Source of the DNA: Weissella sagaensis
GTDB lineage: Bacteria; Bacillota; Bacilli; Lactobacillales; Lactobacillaceae
DNA length: 64,000 nucleotides
Assembly (NCBI RefSeq): GCF_005405285.1
Contig: NZ_BJDT01000001.1
Span: forward strand, 96,726 to 160,725
Reading direction: 5' to 3'
Shown here: positions 1-8,669 of the stretch, piece by piece
Layout: each line of letters opens with the position of its first letter
Position numbering within the stretch: the first letter of the stretch is position 1
Program-made: the position numbers and the translations under genes
The notes under the pieces: generated by a model
What the model saw: the letters and a program-made list of their open reading frames with translations, nothing else
Told to the model about the DNA's origin: nothing
Database searches by the model: none

Positions 1-144
1 TTAGGTCCGCTCTCAATTGGTTTCTTTATTGGTCATGGTTTGTCGTTTGCAAATATCTTTAGTATTTTCAGTTTGGCCTTAGTTATTGCAATTGTTGTCA
101 TCTTACTTTTAGGTAAAGAAACGCGTGGTCAAGAAATTGATTAA
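1..144 (+). CDS. MFS transporter, C-terminal fragment (window edge)
   Basis: Open in frame 1 from the window edge to TAA at 142-144, giving 47 residues. The segment has one or two hydrophobic helices and ends in a cytoplasmic tail with KETRG, the motif that closes the last cytoplasmic loop in many sugar-porter and aromatic-acid type major facilitator proteins. The rest of the gene lies outside the window, so the substrate cannot be said. A strong terminator follows directly. Confidence 0.7.
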   Translation, partial: LGPLSIGFFIGHGLSFANIFSIFSLALVIAIVVILLLGKETRGQEID

Positions 145-157
145 TTAAATAAAATAA

Positions 158-196
158 AGGTCTATCCTTGTTATATGACTAGGGATAGGCCTTTTT
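158..196 (+). terminator. Rho-independent terminator after the MFS gene
   Basis: A 10-bp perfect stem (AGGTCTATCC at 158-167 with GGATAGGCCT at 183-192, one G-U pair) is followed by a T-run. Confidence 0.85.
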
Positions 197-238
197 GGTC
201 GTATCATGCATCTTTTTTTCTATATTTAAAATATTTAG

Positions 239-269
239 TTGACCTTAACGTTACGTTACCCCTTATGAT
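239..269 (+). promoter_or_regulatory. MerR-type autoregulated promoter, 19-bp spacer
   Basis: TTGACC (239-244) and TATGAT (264-269) are separated by 19 bp, the overlong spacing typical of MerR-activated promoters. The spacer carries a perfect 13-bp palindrome, TAACGT-T-ACGTTA (246-258), at the expected place for a MerR dimer. The MerR/TipAS gene begins 33 bp downstream, so autoregulation is likely. Confidence 0.75.
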
Positions 270-301
270 TGTTTTATCGTGAAAGGAATATTTTTTTAGT
301 T

Positions 302-1057
302 ATGACATATACAATTAAAACTGTTGCTAAATTATCAGGCGTTAGTACAAGGACATTAAGGTACTATGATGAAATTTCATTATTAAAACCAGCAATGATT
401 AATTCATCGGGTTATCGCCTTTATGGGGATGAAGAGATTAATCGATTACAGCAAATTTTATATTATCGTGAATTGGATTTTAGTTTGGAAGAAATTAAAC
501 TCATTTTAGACGATCCAAAATTTGATGTTAAAAAAGCGCTACACATACAGTATCAACAGCTTTTGTCTCGTAGGGAACGCATTGAAAATTTATTGTTAAA
601 TATTAAGAAAACCATGCAGTATTATCAAGGAGAAATTGACATGACAGCTAGTGACAAATTTTCAGCATTTAAAGTACAACAAATTACACAGAATGAACAA
701 CAGTATGGGGATGAGATTCGTTCAAAATATGGTACTGATCAGGTAGATCAAGCTAATAAAAAATATTTACGATTAACACAAGCTGATATGGATGAAATGA
801 AATTAGTTGAAAAACAGCTTTTTGAGCAATTAGCATTGTATGTTGTAACACCTGATTTGCAAGGGAAAATTGCACACGAAATATTTGAATTACACAAATT
901 ATGGCTGAGTTTTACGCTACCAGAATATTCTGCAGAGATGCATAAAGGTATCGTAACAATGTATGTTGAAGATGAACGCTTTAAAATGTATTACGATGAA
1001 AAAGAACCAGGTAGTGCAGAGGCTTTGTACCATATTATTCAACATTATGCATCGTGA
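302..1057 (+). CDS. MerR family transcriptional regulator with TipAS effector domain
   Basis: About 251 residues. The N-terminal winged helix (residues ~1-70) has the MerR signature around STRTLRYYDE and the DFSLEEIKLIL helix. A coiled coil with SRRERIENLL leads into a C-terminal TipAS-like region (~120-250), a fold that binds drug-like peptides and other ligands in TipAL, Mta and SkgA. I start at ATG 302 rather than the upstream TTG at 269, because 269 overlaps the promoter -10 element and a purine-rich GAAAGGAA stretch precedes 302. It is monocistronic. No obvious separate target gene lies beside it, so it may control itself and distant efflux genes. Confidence 0.85.
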   Translation: MTYTIKTVAKLSGVSTRTLRYYDEISLLKPAMINSSGYRLYGDEEINRLQQILYYRELDFSLEEIKLILDDPKFDVKKALHIQYQQLLSRRERIENLLLNIKKTMQYYQGEIDMTASDKFSAFKVQQITQNEQQYGDEIRSKYGTDQVDQANKKYLRLTQADMDEMKLVEKQLFEQLALYVVTPDLQGKIAHEIFELHKLWLSFTLPEYSAEMHKGIVTMYVEDERFKMYYDEKEPGSAEALYHIIQHYAS

Positions 1058-1069
1058 TAATGTTGGCAT

Positions 1070-1085
1070 TGTTTCACGTGGAACA
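1070..1085. promoter_or_regulatory. parS-like centromere site (parS 1)
   Basis: TGTTTCACGTGGAACA differs at one position from the 16-bp palindromic consensus TGTTTCACGTGAAACA bound by ParB/Spo0J. It is intergenic, just after the MerR gene. Identical sequence recurs at 16304 and a perfect copy lies at 36862. Confidence 0.8.
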
Positions 1086-1100
1086 AGTATTATTAAGTAA

Positions 1101-1144
1101 AAAACCGTAAGTTGCCAAAAATGTTCTGGCAACTTACGGTTTTT
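1101..1144. terminator. Bidirectional terminator between the merR gene and the protease gene
   Basis: A 16-bp inverted repeat (1101-1116 with 1128-1144) has A-rich and T-rich outer flanks, so it can end transcription from both converging genes. Confidence 0.9.
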
Positions 1145-1163
1145 ATTTGATGCAAAATCTGAC

Positions 1164-1838
1164 TTATTCAGTAGGATAAATCTTTCTAAGATTATTAATA
1201 TCTTGTTCTGATAGCGCTGTAATACCCTGATCAACAGGATACATAACGGAATTTTTATTTTCTGTATGATTTAATCCAAGCGCGTGACCAACTTCATGAA
1301 TAGCGGCTGATAATCGTGGGGGATATGCATTATTTAATGTTGCTTTACCATGATTATAATCAATATTTACAAAACCAGTTTGAGAATAAATTTCGGGTCC
1401 ACCGACACCTAGTTCTTGGAAATTACTTTCATTTTGAGAAGGTTTATTGTAGACCCCCAATGTGAGCGTGTTTTTTGAATCACTTTGTTCTTGCGCCGTA
1501 ATCTTTACAATACCAGTTTCATTATAGATATCCATGGCTTGTAAAAATATGTGTTGGGTTTGTTGTGGCACGTTATTATCAAACTTATAAGTGTAAACGT
1601 TAGATAGTTTTTTACCCCGAACAATTGATTCAATATCGTCATCAGTCTGGCTACCTTTGTCAGGCTGTGTTTCGCCTTGTTTTTTAGTAGCAATAGGTAG
1701 CTCATTTGACCATGATTTTAAATTGGTAATTAAACCACTTAATTCACTATTAATTTGTTGGCTAACCGTTGGCGTTGTTACCCAATTGTAGCCAACGAGG
1801 GCAACAATGATAAGTATGATGCCTTTAAAAAATTTCAT
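1164..1838 (-). CDS. Secreted or membrane-anchored matrixin-like zinc metalloprotease
   Basis: A 224-residue protein with an N-terminal hydrophobic signal/anchor (residues ~3-20). The C-terminal half has HEVGHALGLNH, the HExxHxxGxxH zinc site of metzincins, followed by the Met-turn SVMYP. This places it with peptidase family M10-like matrixins, which recur as small exported proteins in lactobacilli with unknown substrates. I start at 1838 because GAAAGGTAACC sits directly upstream, not at the in-frame ATG at 1859. It has its own promoter region and faces the MerR gene across a shared terminator. Role (cell wall protein turnover or peptide supply) is inferred only. Confidence 0.85.
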   Translation of the reverse strand: MKFFKGIILIIVALVGYNWVTTPTVSQQINSELSGLITNLKSWSNELPIATKKQGETQPDKGSQTDDDIESIVRGKKLSNVYTYKFDNNVPQQTQHIFLQAMDIYNETGIVKITAQEQSDSKNTLTLGVYNKPSQNESNFQELGVGGPEIYSQTGFVNIDYNHGKATLNNAYPPRLSAAIHEVGHALGLNHTENKNSVMYPVDQGITALSEQDINNLRKIYPTE

Positions 1839-1854
1839 TGTGGTTACCTTTCTG

Positions 1855-1874
1855 TACACCTAGACCATGGTGTA
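1855..1874. repeat. Inverted repeat upstream of the metalloprotease gene
   Basis: TACACC (1855-1860) and GGTGTA (1869-1874) form an inverted repeat with an 8-bp centre, lying in the 5' leader of the protease gene. It could be an operator; I do not recognise the protein. Confidence 0.35.
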
Positions 1875-1991
1875 AACAACTTAAATTATAGTATATCAAA
1901 TTAAGAGAAACCTTATAGATACTTTGGTGAGCTGATTGATAGAAAGATTTGACTAAGATATTTCAGTAAATTAATAAATAAAACAATAATG

Positions 1992-2048
1992 TTGACACGG
2001 TGTCACTTTTTGATATACTAGCACCATAGATAAGTGACACGGCGTCAC
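1992..2048 (+). promoter_or_regulatory. Promoter flanked by two TetR operators
   Basis: TTGACA (1992-1997) and TATACT (2014-2019) form a promoter with a 16-bp spacer. Two near-identical palindromes flank it: TGACACGGTGTCA (1993-2005, overlapping the -35) and GTGACACGGCGTCAC (2034-2048, downstream of the -10). The arrangement fits strong repression by the TetR protein encoded next. Confidence 0.85.
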
Positions 2049-2074
2049 CTTTTTTTAGAAAGCGGGGATAAATT

Positions 2075-2584
2075 ATGGTTTCAAATACTTTTGAACATTT
2101 AGCAGATGATAAACAATTGCGAATTAGACAGGCATTGTTGCATGAATTTTCAACATATCCGCTAGCACAAGCCCAGGTAGCACGAATTGTTGCGGATGCT
2201 GGGATTGCACGAGGCGCTTTTTATAAGTATTTTAGTGATTTAACGGATGCGTATCACTATGTATTGAATATTGCATTATACGAAATTCATAAATCAATGC
2301 CGACTGTTCCAACTACTGATAATGTTGAAACCTATATTGAATCGATCAAACGTTTTGTTCAAGAAACTGATAAGACGGGATATCGTGATTTAATTGAATT
2401 ACATTATCGCTATAATGAAGGATTTTTGGGTAATGAACCATCTAAGATGTTTTCTGGAGATAAGAGCGCTAACCAGTGGGCAATTACGCTTTTATACCAC
2501 CAAACAATTAAAGATATTATCCTAGATCCAGGTACAATTTCAGAACGATTAGCACAATTACGATTTGTACTAACGAGAAATTAA
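2075..2584 (+). CDS. TetR/AcrR family repressor of the adjacent efflux operon
   Basis: A 169-residue protein with an N-terminal helix-turn-helix (~20-55) containing the signature around GIARGAFYKYFSD. The C-terminal half is a ligand-binding helical domain without recognisable specificity. It is the first gene of a three-gene operon with an ABC permease (18 nt downstream) and an ATPase, and the duplicated palindromes around its promoter suggest autorepression. The layout is that of a drug- or peptide-inducible exporter. The inducer cannot be read from the sequence. Confidence 0.88.
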   Translation: MVSNTFEHLADDKQLRIRQALLHEFSTYPLAQAQVARIVADAGIARGAFYKYFSDLTDAYHYVLNIALYEIHKSMPTVPTTDNVETYIESIKRFVQETDKTGYRDLIELHYRYNEGFLGNEPSKMFSGDKSANQWAITLLYHQTIKDIILDPGTISERLAQLRFVLTRN

Positions 2585-2601
2585 CAAGTAAAGGAAAAAT
2601 T

Positions 2602-3657
2602 ATGTTTCTAGCACTTAAAGAAATTAGAAAAGAAAAATTACGGTCAAGTTTAATCGTAGCTATGATTGTGTTGATTGGTTATCTTATCTTTATTTTGACA
2701 AGTTTAGCATTAGGATTAGCCAGACAAAATACAGATGCGATTAACTCATGGCATGTCAACCAGATTACCTTGAATGCTAATGCCAATGTAGATATGCGCC
2801 AGTCATTTTTAAGCGCTGATAATGTTGGTAAGCTAAGTAATCAAGAAGCTGTTATTGGTCAAACATCGGTTGTTGCAAAATCTAATCAACATAAACAATT
2901 ATCCGCTGTATTTATTGGCTTAAAGGATACACAATTTGTTTATAAAAATATAAAACTTGAAAGTGGGCATAATGTGAACGGTGCTCATGAAATTGTTGTT
3001 GATACAGCATTTAAAACATCAGGTTATAAATTAGGTAGTCAATTAACCTTGAATGATGATAAACAAAAATATACGATTGTTGGCTTTACTGAAGGTGCAA
3101 AATTGAATATTGCACCAATTGTGTATGGTCAATTAAACACGTGGCAGCATTTACGTGGCATGACCTCAGGGCCAGTTGCATCGGCAGTTGTTTCTAAAAA
3201 TGCGCATTATCAAAATAATAATACGGGTGTTAAAACTTACACCAAACAACAAGTTATTGATAAACTACCAGGTTATCAAGCCCAAACGGCAACATTTGTA
3301 TTAATGATTGGCTTTTTAATGGTCATTTCATTGATTATTATTGCTGTATTTCTTTATATTTTGACGATGCAAAAAATACCAAATTACGCTGTTTTACGAG
3401 CACAAGGTGTCCCTAGCAAGGTTTTAGTTAAGGCAACCATTTCACAATCAATTTTACTAGTCATTTGTGGGCTAATGATAGCAACCGGGTTAACAGCCTT
3501 AACAGCAGTGATAATGCCAGCATCTGTACCGGTTGCCTTTGATATCCCTGTTCTCGGCGGTGTTGGTTTGGGATTATTGTTGATGGCCTTAATTGGTAGC
3601 TTAATACCAGTTAGGTCAGTCTTGAAAATTGACCCCGTTTCGGCGATTGGAGGTTAA
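2602..3657 (+). CDS. ABC transporter permease, FtsX/MacB type
   Basis: A 351-residue protein with one N-terminal membrane helix (~15-40), an extracytoplasmic domain (~45-230) and three C-terminal helices (~232-350), the FtsX-domain layout. The C-terminal part contains YAVLRAQG and ends near the LKIDPVSAIGG motif typical of this family. It pairs with the ATPase starting 3 bp after its stop. MacB-type systems move antimicrobial peptides, lipids or signals outward or work by mechanotransmission rather than classical import. Confidence 0.88.
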   Translation: MFLALKEIRKEKLRSSLIVAMIVLIGYLIFILTSLALGLARQNTDAINSWHVNQITLNANANVDMRQSFLSADNVGKLSNQEAVIGQTSVVAKSNQHKQLSAVFIGLKDTQFVYKNIKLESGHNVNGAHEIVVDTAFKTSGYKLGSQLTLNDDKQKYTIVGFTEGAKLNIAPIVYGQLNTWQHLRGMTSGPVASAVVSKNAHYQNNNTGVKTYTKQQVIDKLPGYQAQTATFVLMIGFLMVISLIIIAVFLYILTMQKIPNYAVLRAQGVPSKVLVKATISQSILLVICGLMIATGLTALTAVIMPASVPVAFDIPVLGGVGLGLLLMALIGSLIPVRSVLKIDPVSAIGG

Positions 3658-3659
3658 AT

Positions 3660-4334
3660 ATGGATTCATTATCTGTTCAAAATGTTAATCAAATTTATGG
3701 TAACGGTACAGCAAAAGTGCATGTCTTGCATGATGTGAATTTTACTGCAGAACCGGGTACGCTCAACTTAATAATGGGGCCATCTGGCTCTGGTAAAAGT
3801 ACCTTCTTGACAATTATTGGTGGGTTATTGACCCCAACAAGTGGTACTGTCTCAGTGAATGGTACGAATTATACAGATCTTTCTAAAAAAGAACGGGATC
3901 AAGTTAGGTTAGAATCAATTGGTTTTGTGTTACAAGCTTATCATTTATTACCTTATCTAACAGTTGCAGATCAGTTCAAATTAGTTGATAAAGTAAAGCC
4001 TGAAGCTAATCTTACTGAAGATGAATTAAATAACGTGTTAGAAATGTTAGATATAAAGGAATTGCTGGATAAATTTCCTGGTGAATTGTCAGGAGGACAG
4101 CAGCAACGAGTAGCTATTGCACGTGCGTTGTATCCAAATCCATCGATTATTTTAGCAGATGAACCGACAGCAGCACTGGATAGCTCACGTGTTGTTGTTG
4201 TTGCTAAACTTCTAAAGGATTTAGCAGTAAAACATCACAAGTCAGTCGTAGTTGTGACTCATGATTCACGATTGATGGCGGCTGCAAATCATTTATATGA
4301 AATGACGGATGGTTATTTGACACAGAAAAATTAA
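3660..4334 (+). CDS. ABC transporter ATP-binding protein (MacB/LolD type)
   Basis: A 224-residue ATPase with Walker A GPSGSGKST (~41-49), signature LSGGQQQRVAIARAL (~141-155), Walker B IILADEPTAALD and a switch His in VVVVTHD. Size and signature fit the LolD/MacB ATPases that partner FtsX-type permeases. It is the last gene of the TetR-regulated operon, followed by a clear terminator. Confidence 0.92.
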   Translation: MDSLSVQNVNQIYGNGTAKVHVLHDVNFTAEPGTLNLIMGPSGSGKSTFLTIIGGLLTPTSGTVSVNGTNYTDLSKKERDQVRLESIGFVLQAYHLLPYLTVADQFKLVDKVKPEANLTEDELNNVLEMLDIKELLDKFPGELSGGQQQRVAIARALYPNPSIILADEPTAALDSSRVVVVAKLLKDLAVKHHKSVVVVTHDSRLMAAANHLYEMTDGYLTQKN

Positions 4335-4352
4335 ATACAGTATTTTTCCATT

Positions 4353-4386
4353 AAAAGCCTCAGAAAAAATTTTTGAGGCTTTTTAA
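4353..4386 (+). terminator. Terminator of the tetR-ABC operon
   Basis: AAAAGCCTC (4353-4361) pairs with GAGGCTTTT before a T-run, around an A/T-rich loop. Confidence 0.85.
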
Positions 4387-4468
4387 TTGGAATTGGATAA
4401 CGATAATAATGTAATTTAAATAATAACATCAATAAAATGAGGAATTTATTAAGATTATTAAAAAATGG

Positions 4469-4497
4469 TTTACAAAACGCTAAATTAAAAATATTAT
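4469..4497 (+). promoter_or_regulatory. Promoter of the transporter-amidohydrolase operon
   Basis: TTTACA (4469-4474) and TATTAT (4492-4497) with 17-bp spacing, ahead of the gene starting at 4533. Further TATAAT-like sequence continues to 4500. Confidence 0.5.
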
Positions 4498-4532
4498 AAT
4501 AAAATAATATTTCAATGAGAAAGAGGGCGTTT

Positions 4533-5702
4533 ATGGAATTTTTAGGGGCATTTTTAATTGTTATGGTTTTTATGTTTGTGGGTGAATGGGTGTCATCTTT
4601 AACTAAAGCTTATGTACCATCAATTTTTATTTCGGCAGTTTTATTTACTATTGGGTTTTGGACAATCCTACCTAAGGATATAGTTGCTAAGGCATCATTT
4701 GGTGGTGAATTTGTTGGGGTTTGTATTCCGATTTTATTAGTTCATTTAGGAACTATGATGAATATACGTCAGTTGTTAAACCAGTGGCGCGCAGTAACGA
4801 TTGCTTTGTCCGGAACACTGGGAACGATTATTTTAACGTTGACAATTGGAACCGTCTTGTTTGATTGGCATACAGTGATTGCAGCAATCCCACCATTAAC
4901 GGGTGGTTTAGTATCAGCATTACTTATGACGGATGGTCTGAAGGCAGCTGGGTTATCGTCCTTAGTTGCGTTACCGGTCTCAATGTTTATTATGCATAGT
5001 ATGATTGGTTATCCACTAACATCAGTGATGTTGAAAAAAGAAGGTCGTCGCTTATTACGTGAATATCGTGGTAATCCACAAGTTACAGTTGCTGAGAAGG
5101 AAGCTGTTGATACGGAGCCAAAAGCATTATTTAAATTACCAGCAAAGTATAATACTAGTGCTTTTATGTTAGCTAAAGTTGGCGTAGTTGGGTTGCTATC
5201 AATTTGGTTAGCTGGTTTGATGAATGGTGCAATTAATGCAAACGTGATTGCACTTGTTCTGGGTGTTGTTGGACATCAAATTGGTTTTCTAGAAAAAGAA
5301 ATTTTGAATAAGACTAAAGTATTTAATTGGTTGATGTATGGTTTGATGGCATATGTGTTGTCACAATTAAGTGTGACAACACCAGACATGTTGGGCACAA
5401 TTCTAATTCAAATCGTGGTACTAATTATACTTGGTATTTTTGGAATGTTTGTTGCTTCATGGGTTTTGTCAAAGCCTATGAAAATGAGTAAAGAAATGGC
5501 ATTTGCTTCTTCATTAACTGCATTATTTGGTTTTCCGGCTGATTATGTGTTAACAAATGAGGTTATTGGTCATTTAACGACTGATGAAAATGAGAGATCT
5601 TACTTAACAAGCTATATGATGCCGAAGATGTTGGTTGGTGGTTTTGCAACAGTATCAGTAGCATCAGTAATTATTGCGTCAGTATTTTTGAAGTTATTGT
5701 AA
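4533..5702 (+). CDS. Predicted multi-pass membrane transporter (GltS-like), partner of amidohydrolase
   Basis: A 389-residue, very hydrophobic protein with about ten membrane segments and a charged cytoplasmic loop near residues 170-205. It loosely resembles sodium:glutamate symporter-type proteins, including glycine-rich PPLTGGLVSALL in the middle, but I cannot assign a substrate. I start at ATG 4533 because AGAGGGCG precedes it at good distance; the ATG at 4515 lacks a ribosome site. The amidohydrolase gene begins 18 bp after the stop, so the two probably form an uptake-and-hydrolysis pair for an amide, dipeptide or cyclic compound. Confidence 0.7.
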   Translation: MEFLGAFLIVMVFMFVGEWVSSLTKAYVPSIFISAVLFTIGFWTILPKDIVAKASFGGEFVGVCIPILLVHLGTMMNIRQLLNQWRAVTIALSGTLGTIILTLTIGTVLFDWHTVIAAIPPLTGGLVSALLMTDGLKAAGLSSLVALPVSMFIMHSMIGYPLTSVMLKKEGRRLLREYRGNPQVTVAEKEAVDTEPKALFKLPAKYNTSAFMLAKVGVVGLLSIWLAGLMNGAINANVIALVLGVVGHQIGFLEKEILNKTKVFNWLMYGLMAYVLSQLSVTTPDMLGTILIQIVVLIILGIFGMFVASWVLSKPMKMSKEMAFASSLTALFGFPADYVLTNEVIGHLTTDENERSYLTSYMMPKMLVGGFATVSVASVIIASVFLKLL

Positions 5703-5720
5703 TTTTTTTGGGGGAAAAAT

Positions 5721-6887
5721 ATGAAAGTCTTATATAAGAATGCAAATGTTTTTACAGGTAATAATACGGATTTTGAGGAAGGTATTAACTTTATTGTTGA
5801 TACAGATTCTGGGGAGTTTATAACAGCTACGGATGTTGATCAAGAAGTTGATTTGGTAGGTAAGTATGTAATGCCTGGGATGATTAATGCGCACACACAT
5901 ATAGTGGCAGATCCATATGAAAAGATTTCAACACTGGGGGATAAAGATGTGACTGCTGCAACGTCAACATTTTTAGCATTAAAGAATTTGAATGCGTTGC
6001 TAACAGATGGTGTGACTTATATTCGTGATGTTGGTTCAGTATTTGATGTGGACATTGAATTGTCGGCACTAGAAGAATGCGGTGAGTTAGTTGCACCTGG
6101 TATTATTGCTTCTGGTTATCCGCTAACGATGACAGGTGGCCATTTTAGTAATGGTAGTTATGAAGTTGATGGTGTCGATGAAGTTAAGAAGTTTGCACGT
6201 TTGGTAATGAAAAAAGGTGCACGTAATGTGAAGATGATGGCGACTGGTGGTGTATCATTTAATGGGGAAACACCTTGGGATGTTCAGATGACAGAAGAAG
6301 AACTGCGCGCAGGTGTTATTGAGGCACATCATAAGGGGAGAACAGCTTGTGCACATGCGCAGGGAACGGAAGGCATTCAAAATGCATTACGAGCAGGTGT
6401 TGATTCAGTTGAACATGCTATTTTCTTAGACGATGAAACAATTCAAATGTTTTTGGATAAAGATATTTACATTGTGCCAACTTTGACAGCGCCATGGGCA
6501 ATTAATCAAAATGCTGATGAATTACCTGATTTTATGGTAAAGAAGTCATTAGCTGTTGAAAAAGCACATCGTCAAAGTATTGGACAGGCCGCTAAAGCTG
6601 GTGTTAAATTAGCAATGGGTACGGATTCAGGAACTGCTTATAATAATTTCAATAAGAATTCATCAATTGAATTAGCAATGATGGTCGATACTGGTGCAAC
6701 TAATTTGCAAGCTTTGCAAGCAGCAACGATTAATGGTGCTGATCTATTAAAGATTACCGATCATGCTGGATCCATTGAAGCTGGTAAATTAGCTGACTTT
6801 ATTGTGTTGGATGACAATCCAATGCAAGATATTAAGGCCTTGCAAGCCGATAAGGTTGTATACAAAAAAGGACATGTTGTGGCTTAA
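5721..6887 (+). CDS. Amidohydrolase family protein (imidazolonepropionase/prolidase-like)
   Basis: A 388-residue metal-dependent hydrolase. The N-terminal HAHTH-type motif appears as MINAHTHIVADPY (~residues 54-66), with later metal or catalytic positions in ACAHAQG, VEHAIF and AMGTDSG. A C-terminal segment, GSIEAGKLADFIVLDDNP, is the family hallmark. Relatives include imidazolonepropionases and N-acyl-amino acid or Xaa-Pro dipeptidases; histidine utilization genes are absent nearby, so a dipeptidase or amidase role is more likely. Strong GGGGGAAA ribosome site. Likely co-transcribed with the upstream transporter. Confidence 0.85.
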   Translation: MKVLYKNANVFTGNNTDFEEGINFIVDTDSGEFITATDVDQEVDLVGKYVMPGMINAHTHIVADPYEKISTLGDKDVTAATSTFLALKNLNALLTDGVTYIRDVGSVFDVDIELSALEECGELVAPGIIASGYPLTMTGGHFSNGSYEVDGVDEVKKFARLVMKKGARNVKMMATGGVSFNGETPWDVQMTEEELRAGVIEAHHKGRTACAHAQGTEGIQNALRAGVDSVEHAIFLDDETIQMFLDKDIYIVPTLTAPWAINQNADELPDFMVKKSLAVEKAHRQSIGQAAKAGVKLAMGTDSGTAYNNFNKNSSIELAMMVDTGATNLQALQAATINGADLLKITDHAGSIEAGKLADFIVLDDNPMQDIKALQADKVVYKKGHVVA

Positions 6888-6986
6888 AACTTGTGCCATT
6901 GATGTTTCAAATTTTATGCAAATAGGTATGTGTGAATCACAGCATTAGCGTTGTAAGTAGCTTATACTTTATGGTTTAATTAATGT

Positions 6987-7118
6987 ATGAAACAATTATT
7001 GAGTAAAATAAAACAGATTGCTAAAGATCTTTGGGAAACAACAACAGAATCATTTTTAATTAGTCTGTTGATGGCTGCAATTGTGGATATGTTTAATTAT
7101 TTAAAGAAAAAATTTTAA
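6987..7118 (+). CDS. Possible 43-residue membrane-associated peptide
   Basis: An ATG-to-TAA frame encodes a basic N-terminus, a central hydrophobic stretch (SFLISLLMAAIVDMF) and a KKK C-terminus, a layout like small membrane peptides. There is no Shine-Dalgarno sequence and no clear promoter, and it lies in the 298-bp gap between the amidohydrolase and dsdA. It may not be expressed; I list it because its composition is protein-like. Confidence 0.25.
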   Translation: MKQLLSKIKQIAKDLWETTTESFLISLLMAAIVDMFNYLKKKF

Positions 7119-7127
7119 AAATGTCTG

Positions 7128-7175
7128 AGGACCGGTAAAGTACCACTTTAATGTGTGCTTTACCGGTCCTTTTTA
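7128..7175. terminator. Bidirectional terminator between small ORF and dsdA
   Basis: AGGACCGGTAAAG (7128-7140) and CTTTACCGGTCCT (7158-7170) form a 13-bp perfect stem followed by T-residues. Confidence 0.88.
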
Positions 7176-7185
7176 GTATATTTCA

Positions 7186-8496
7186 TTAAACGTGAGCTAA
7201 AGTATCGGTTAATAGTGCTTTTCCTTTAGCATAATTTGTATTACGTTCGCTTTTGGGCATCATGCTGCCACCAGTTGCCCAAACAATATGTGTAGCGTTT
7301 GGGGTATTAAATGCCGGCATATTTTTGATTGTTGGTGTAATACCGGTAAAACCAGCAGCTGCAGAAGGCTCAACGGTAATATGTTGCATGTCTTGTAACT
7401 GTGCAACATAGCGATAGATATCATTATCTGGGAATGTGACACTACCAAAGAGAAGCGTGCGCATAACTTTACCAGCTAAACGGGATGGTCGACCAACAGC
7501 AAGCCCATCAGCAGCCGTTAGACCATCTAAACCAATGTCATACACTGAAATACGATTATTGAGCTGGGTCATCATGCCAAGTGTGACAGAAGGCACATGG
7601 GTGGGTTCACAGAAAATGGCATGAACGTGAGGACCTAAGATGGTTTTTAGCCCGAATGTAACACCGCTGGGACTACCACCAACGCCTGCTGGTAAGTAAA
7701 CAATAATGGGATGTTCCTGATCAACTTTAATTTGTTGTGCTTTAAGTTGCTTTTGTAGACGGACGGCCGCAACAGCATAACCTAAAAATAAGTCGTTGGA
7801 ACCCTCATCATCTACAAAATGACAGTTTGGGTCTGATGCAGCAGCAGCCCGTGCTTTTGGCATGACTGCTGAGAAATTGGTGTTAAATTCTTTAACGGTT
7901 ACATTGTTTGCACGTAATTTATCTTTCTTCCATTGGCGAGCATCATGAGACATGTAGACCGTCGTTTTAAATCCAAATGTGGTTGCAACGATACCGACAC
8001 TTAATGCAAGATTACCAGTTGAAGCAACAATAACGCTGTAATCAGCGAATAATTTCCGGAATTTAGTAGAGGCGAGAATGCTATAGTCATACATGTAAGC
8101 TAAACTCCCATGTGCAATTGCGATTTCTTCGGCAAATTTTAGGACTTCATAGATGCCACCCCGGGATTTAATTGAACCTGAAATGGGTAAAGCGTTGTCA
8201 GCTTTTAAATATAGATGGCCAGCAAGTTCATGCGCCGGTTGGTTCCAAATTTTCTGCATATGATTTAATGAAATCAGGGGTGATTCAATGATGCCGTTTG
8301 TCGCAGCTGTCTCTGGGAAAACAGTTGCTAAGTATGGTGCAAAGCGATCTAAGCGGGCAACGGCATCAAAAATATCTGTTTTTGAAAAAGGCAATGTAGC
8401 TTTTTGAGCGTAGTCTGGATTGCGCCAAAAAGTGGGTTGTTGATTAATTAAATCTTCAATTTGGGGATTTTCTGTTATCAATGTTTCTAAACTCAT
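7186..8496 (-). CDS. dsdA: D-serine ammonia-lyase (D-serine dehydratase)
   Basis: A 436-residue PLP enzyme converting D-serine to pyruvate and ammonia. The PLP lysine lies in ISGSIKSRGGIYEVLK (~residues 104-119), the characteristic DsdA motif, and glycine-rich PAGVGGSPSGVTFG binds the cofactor phosphate. Full length for the family (about 440). Ribosome site AAAGG lies about 10 nt before the ATG at 8496. It is monocistronic, with no DsdC-like regulator or D-serine permease next to it. It may detoxify D-serine or supply pyruvate. Confidence 0.93.
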   Translation of the reverse strand: MSLETLITENPQIEDLINQQPTFWRNPDYAQKATLPFSKTDIFDAVARLDRFAPYLATVFPETAATNGIIESPLISLNHMQKIWNQPAHELAGHLYLKADNALPISGSIKSRGGIYEVLKFAEEIAIAHGSLAYMYDYSILASTKFRKLFADYSVIVASTGNLALSVGIVATTFGFKTTVYMSHDARQWKKDKLRANNVTVKEFNTNFSAVMPKARAAAASDPNCHFVDDEGSNDLFLGYAVAAVRLQKQLKAQQIKVDQEHPIIVYLPAGVGGSPSGVTFGLKTILGPHVHAIFCEPTHVPSVTLGMMTQLNNRISVYDIGLDGLTAADGLAVGRPSRLAGKVMRTLLFGSVTFPDNDIYRYVAQLQDMQHITVEPSAAAGFTGITPTIKNMPAFNTPNATHIVWATGGSMMPKSERNTNYAKGKALLTDTLAHV

Positions 8497-8669
8497 GTGC
8501 TATCAATCCTTTCGCCTTTAAATTTAAAATTAGTATAACGCCAAGCATTAATTTCTAGTGTAATTGTGTAAGCTAACGTCACATACAAGATATTTATTTT
8601 TAGCTGTTTTATTTTAAATGATTATTGTAGAATTATGATAAAACTTAATAGAAAATGGAGGCAATTCGC

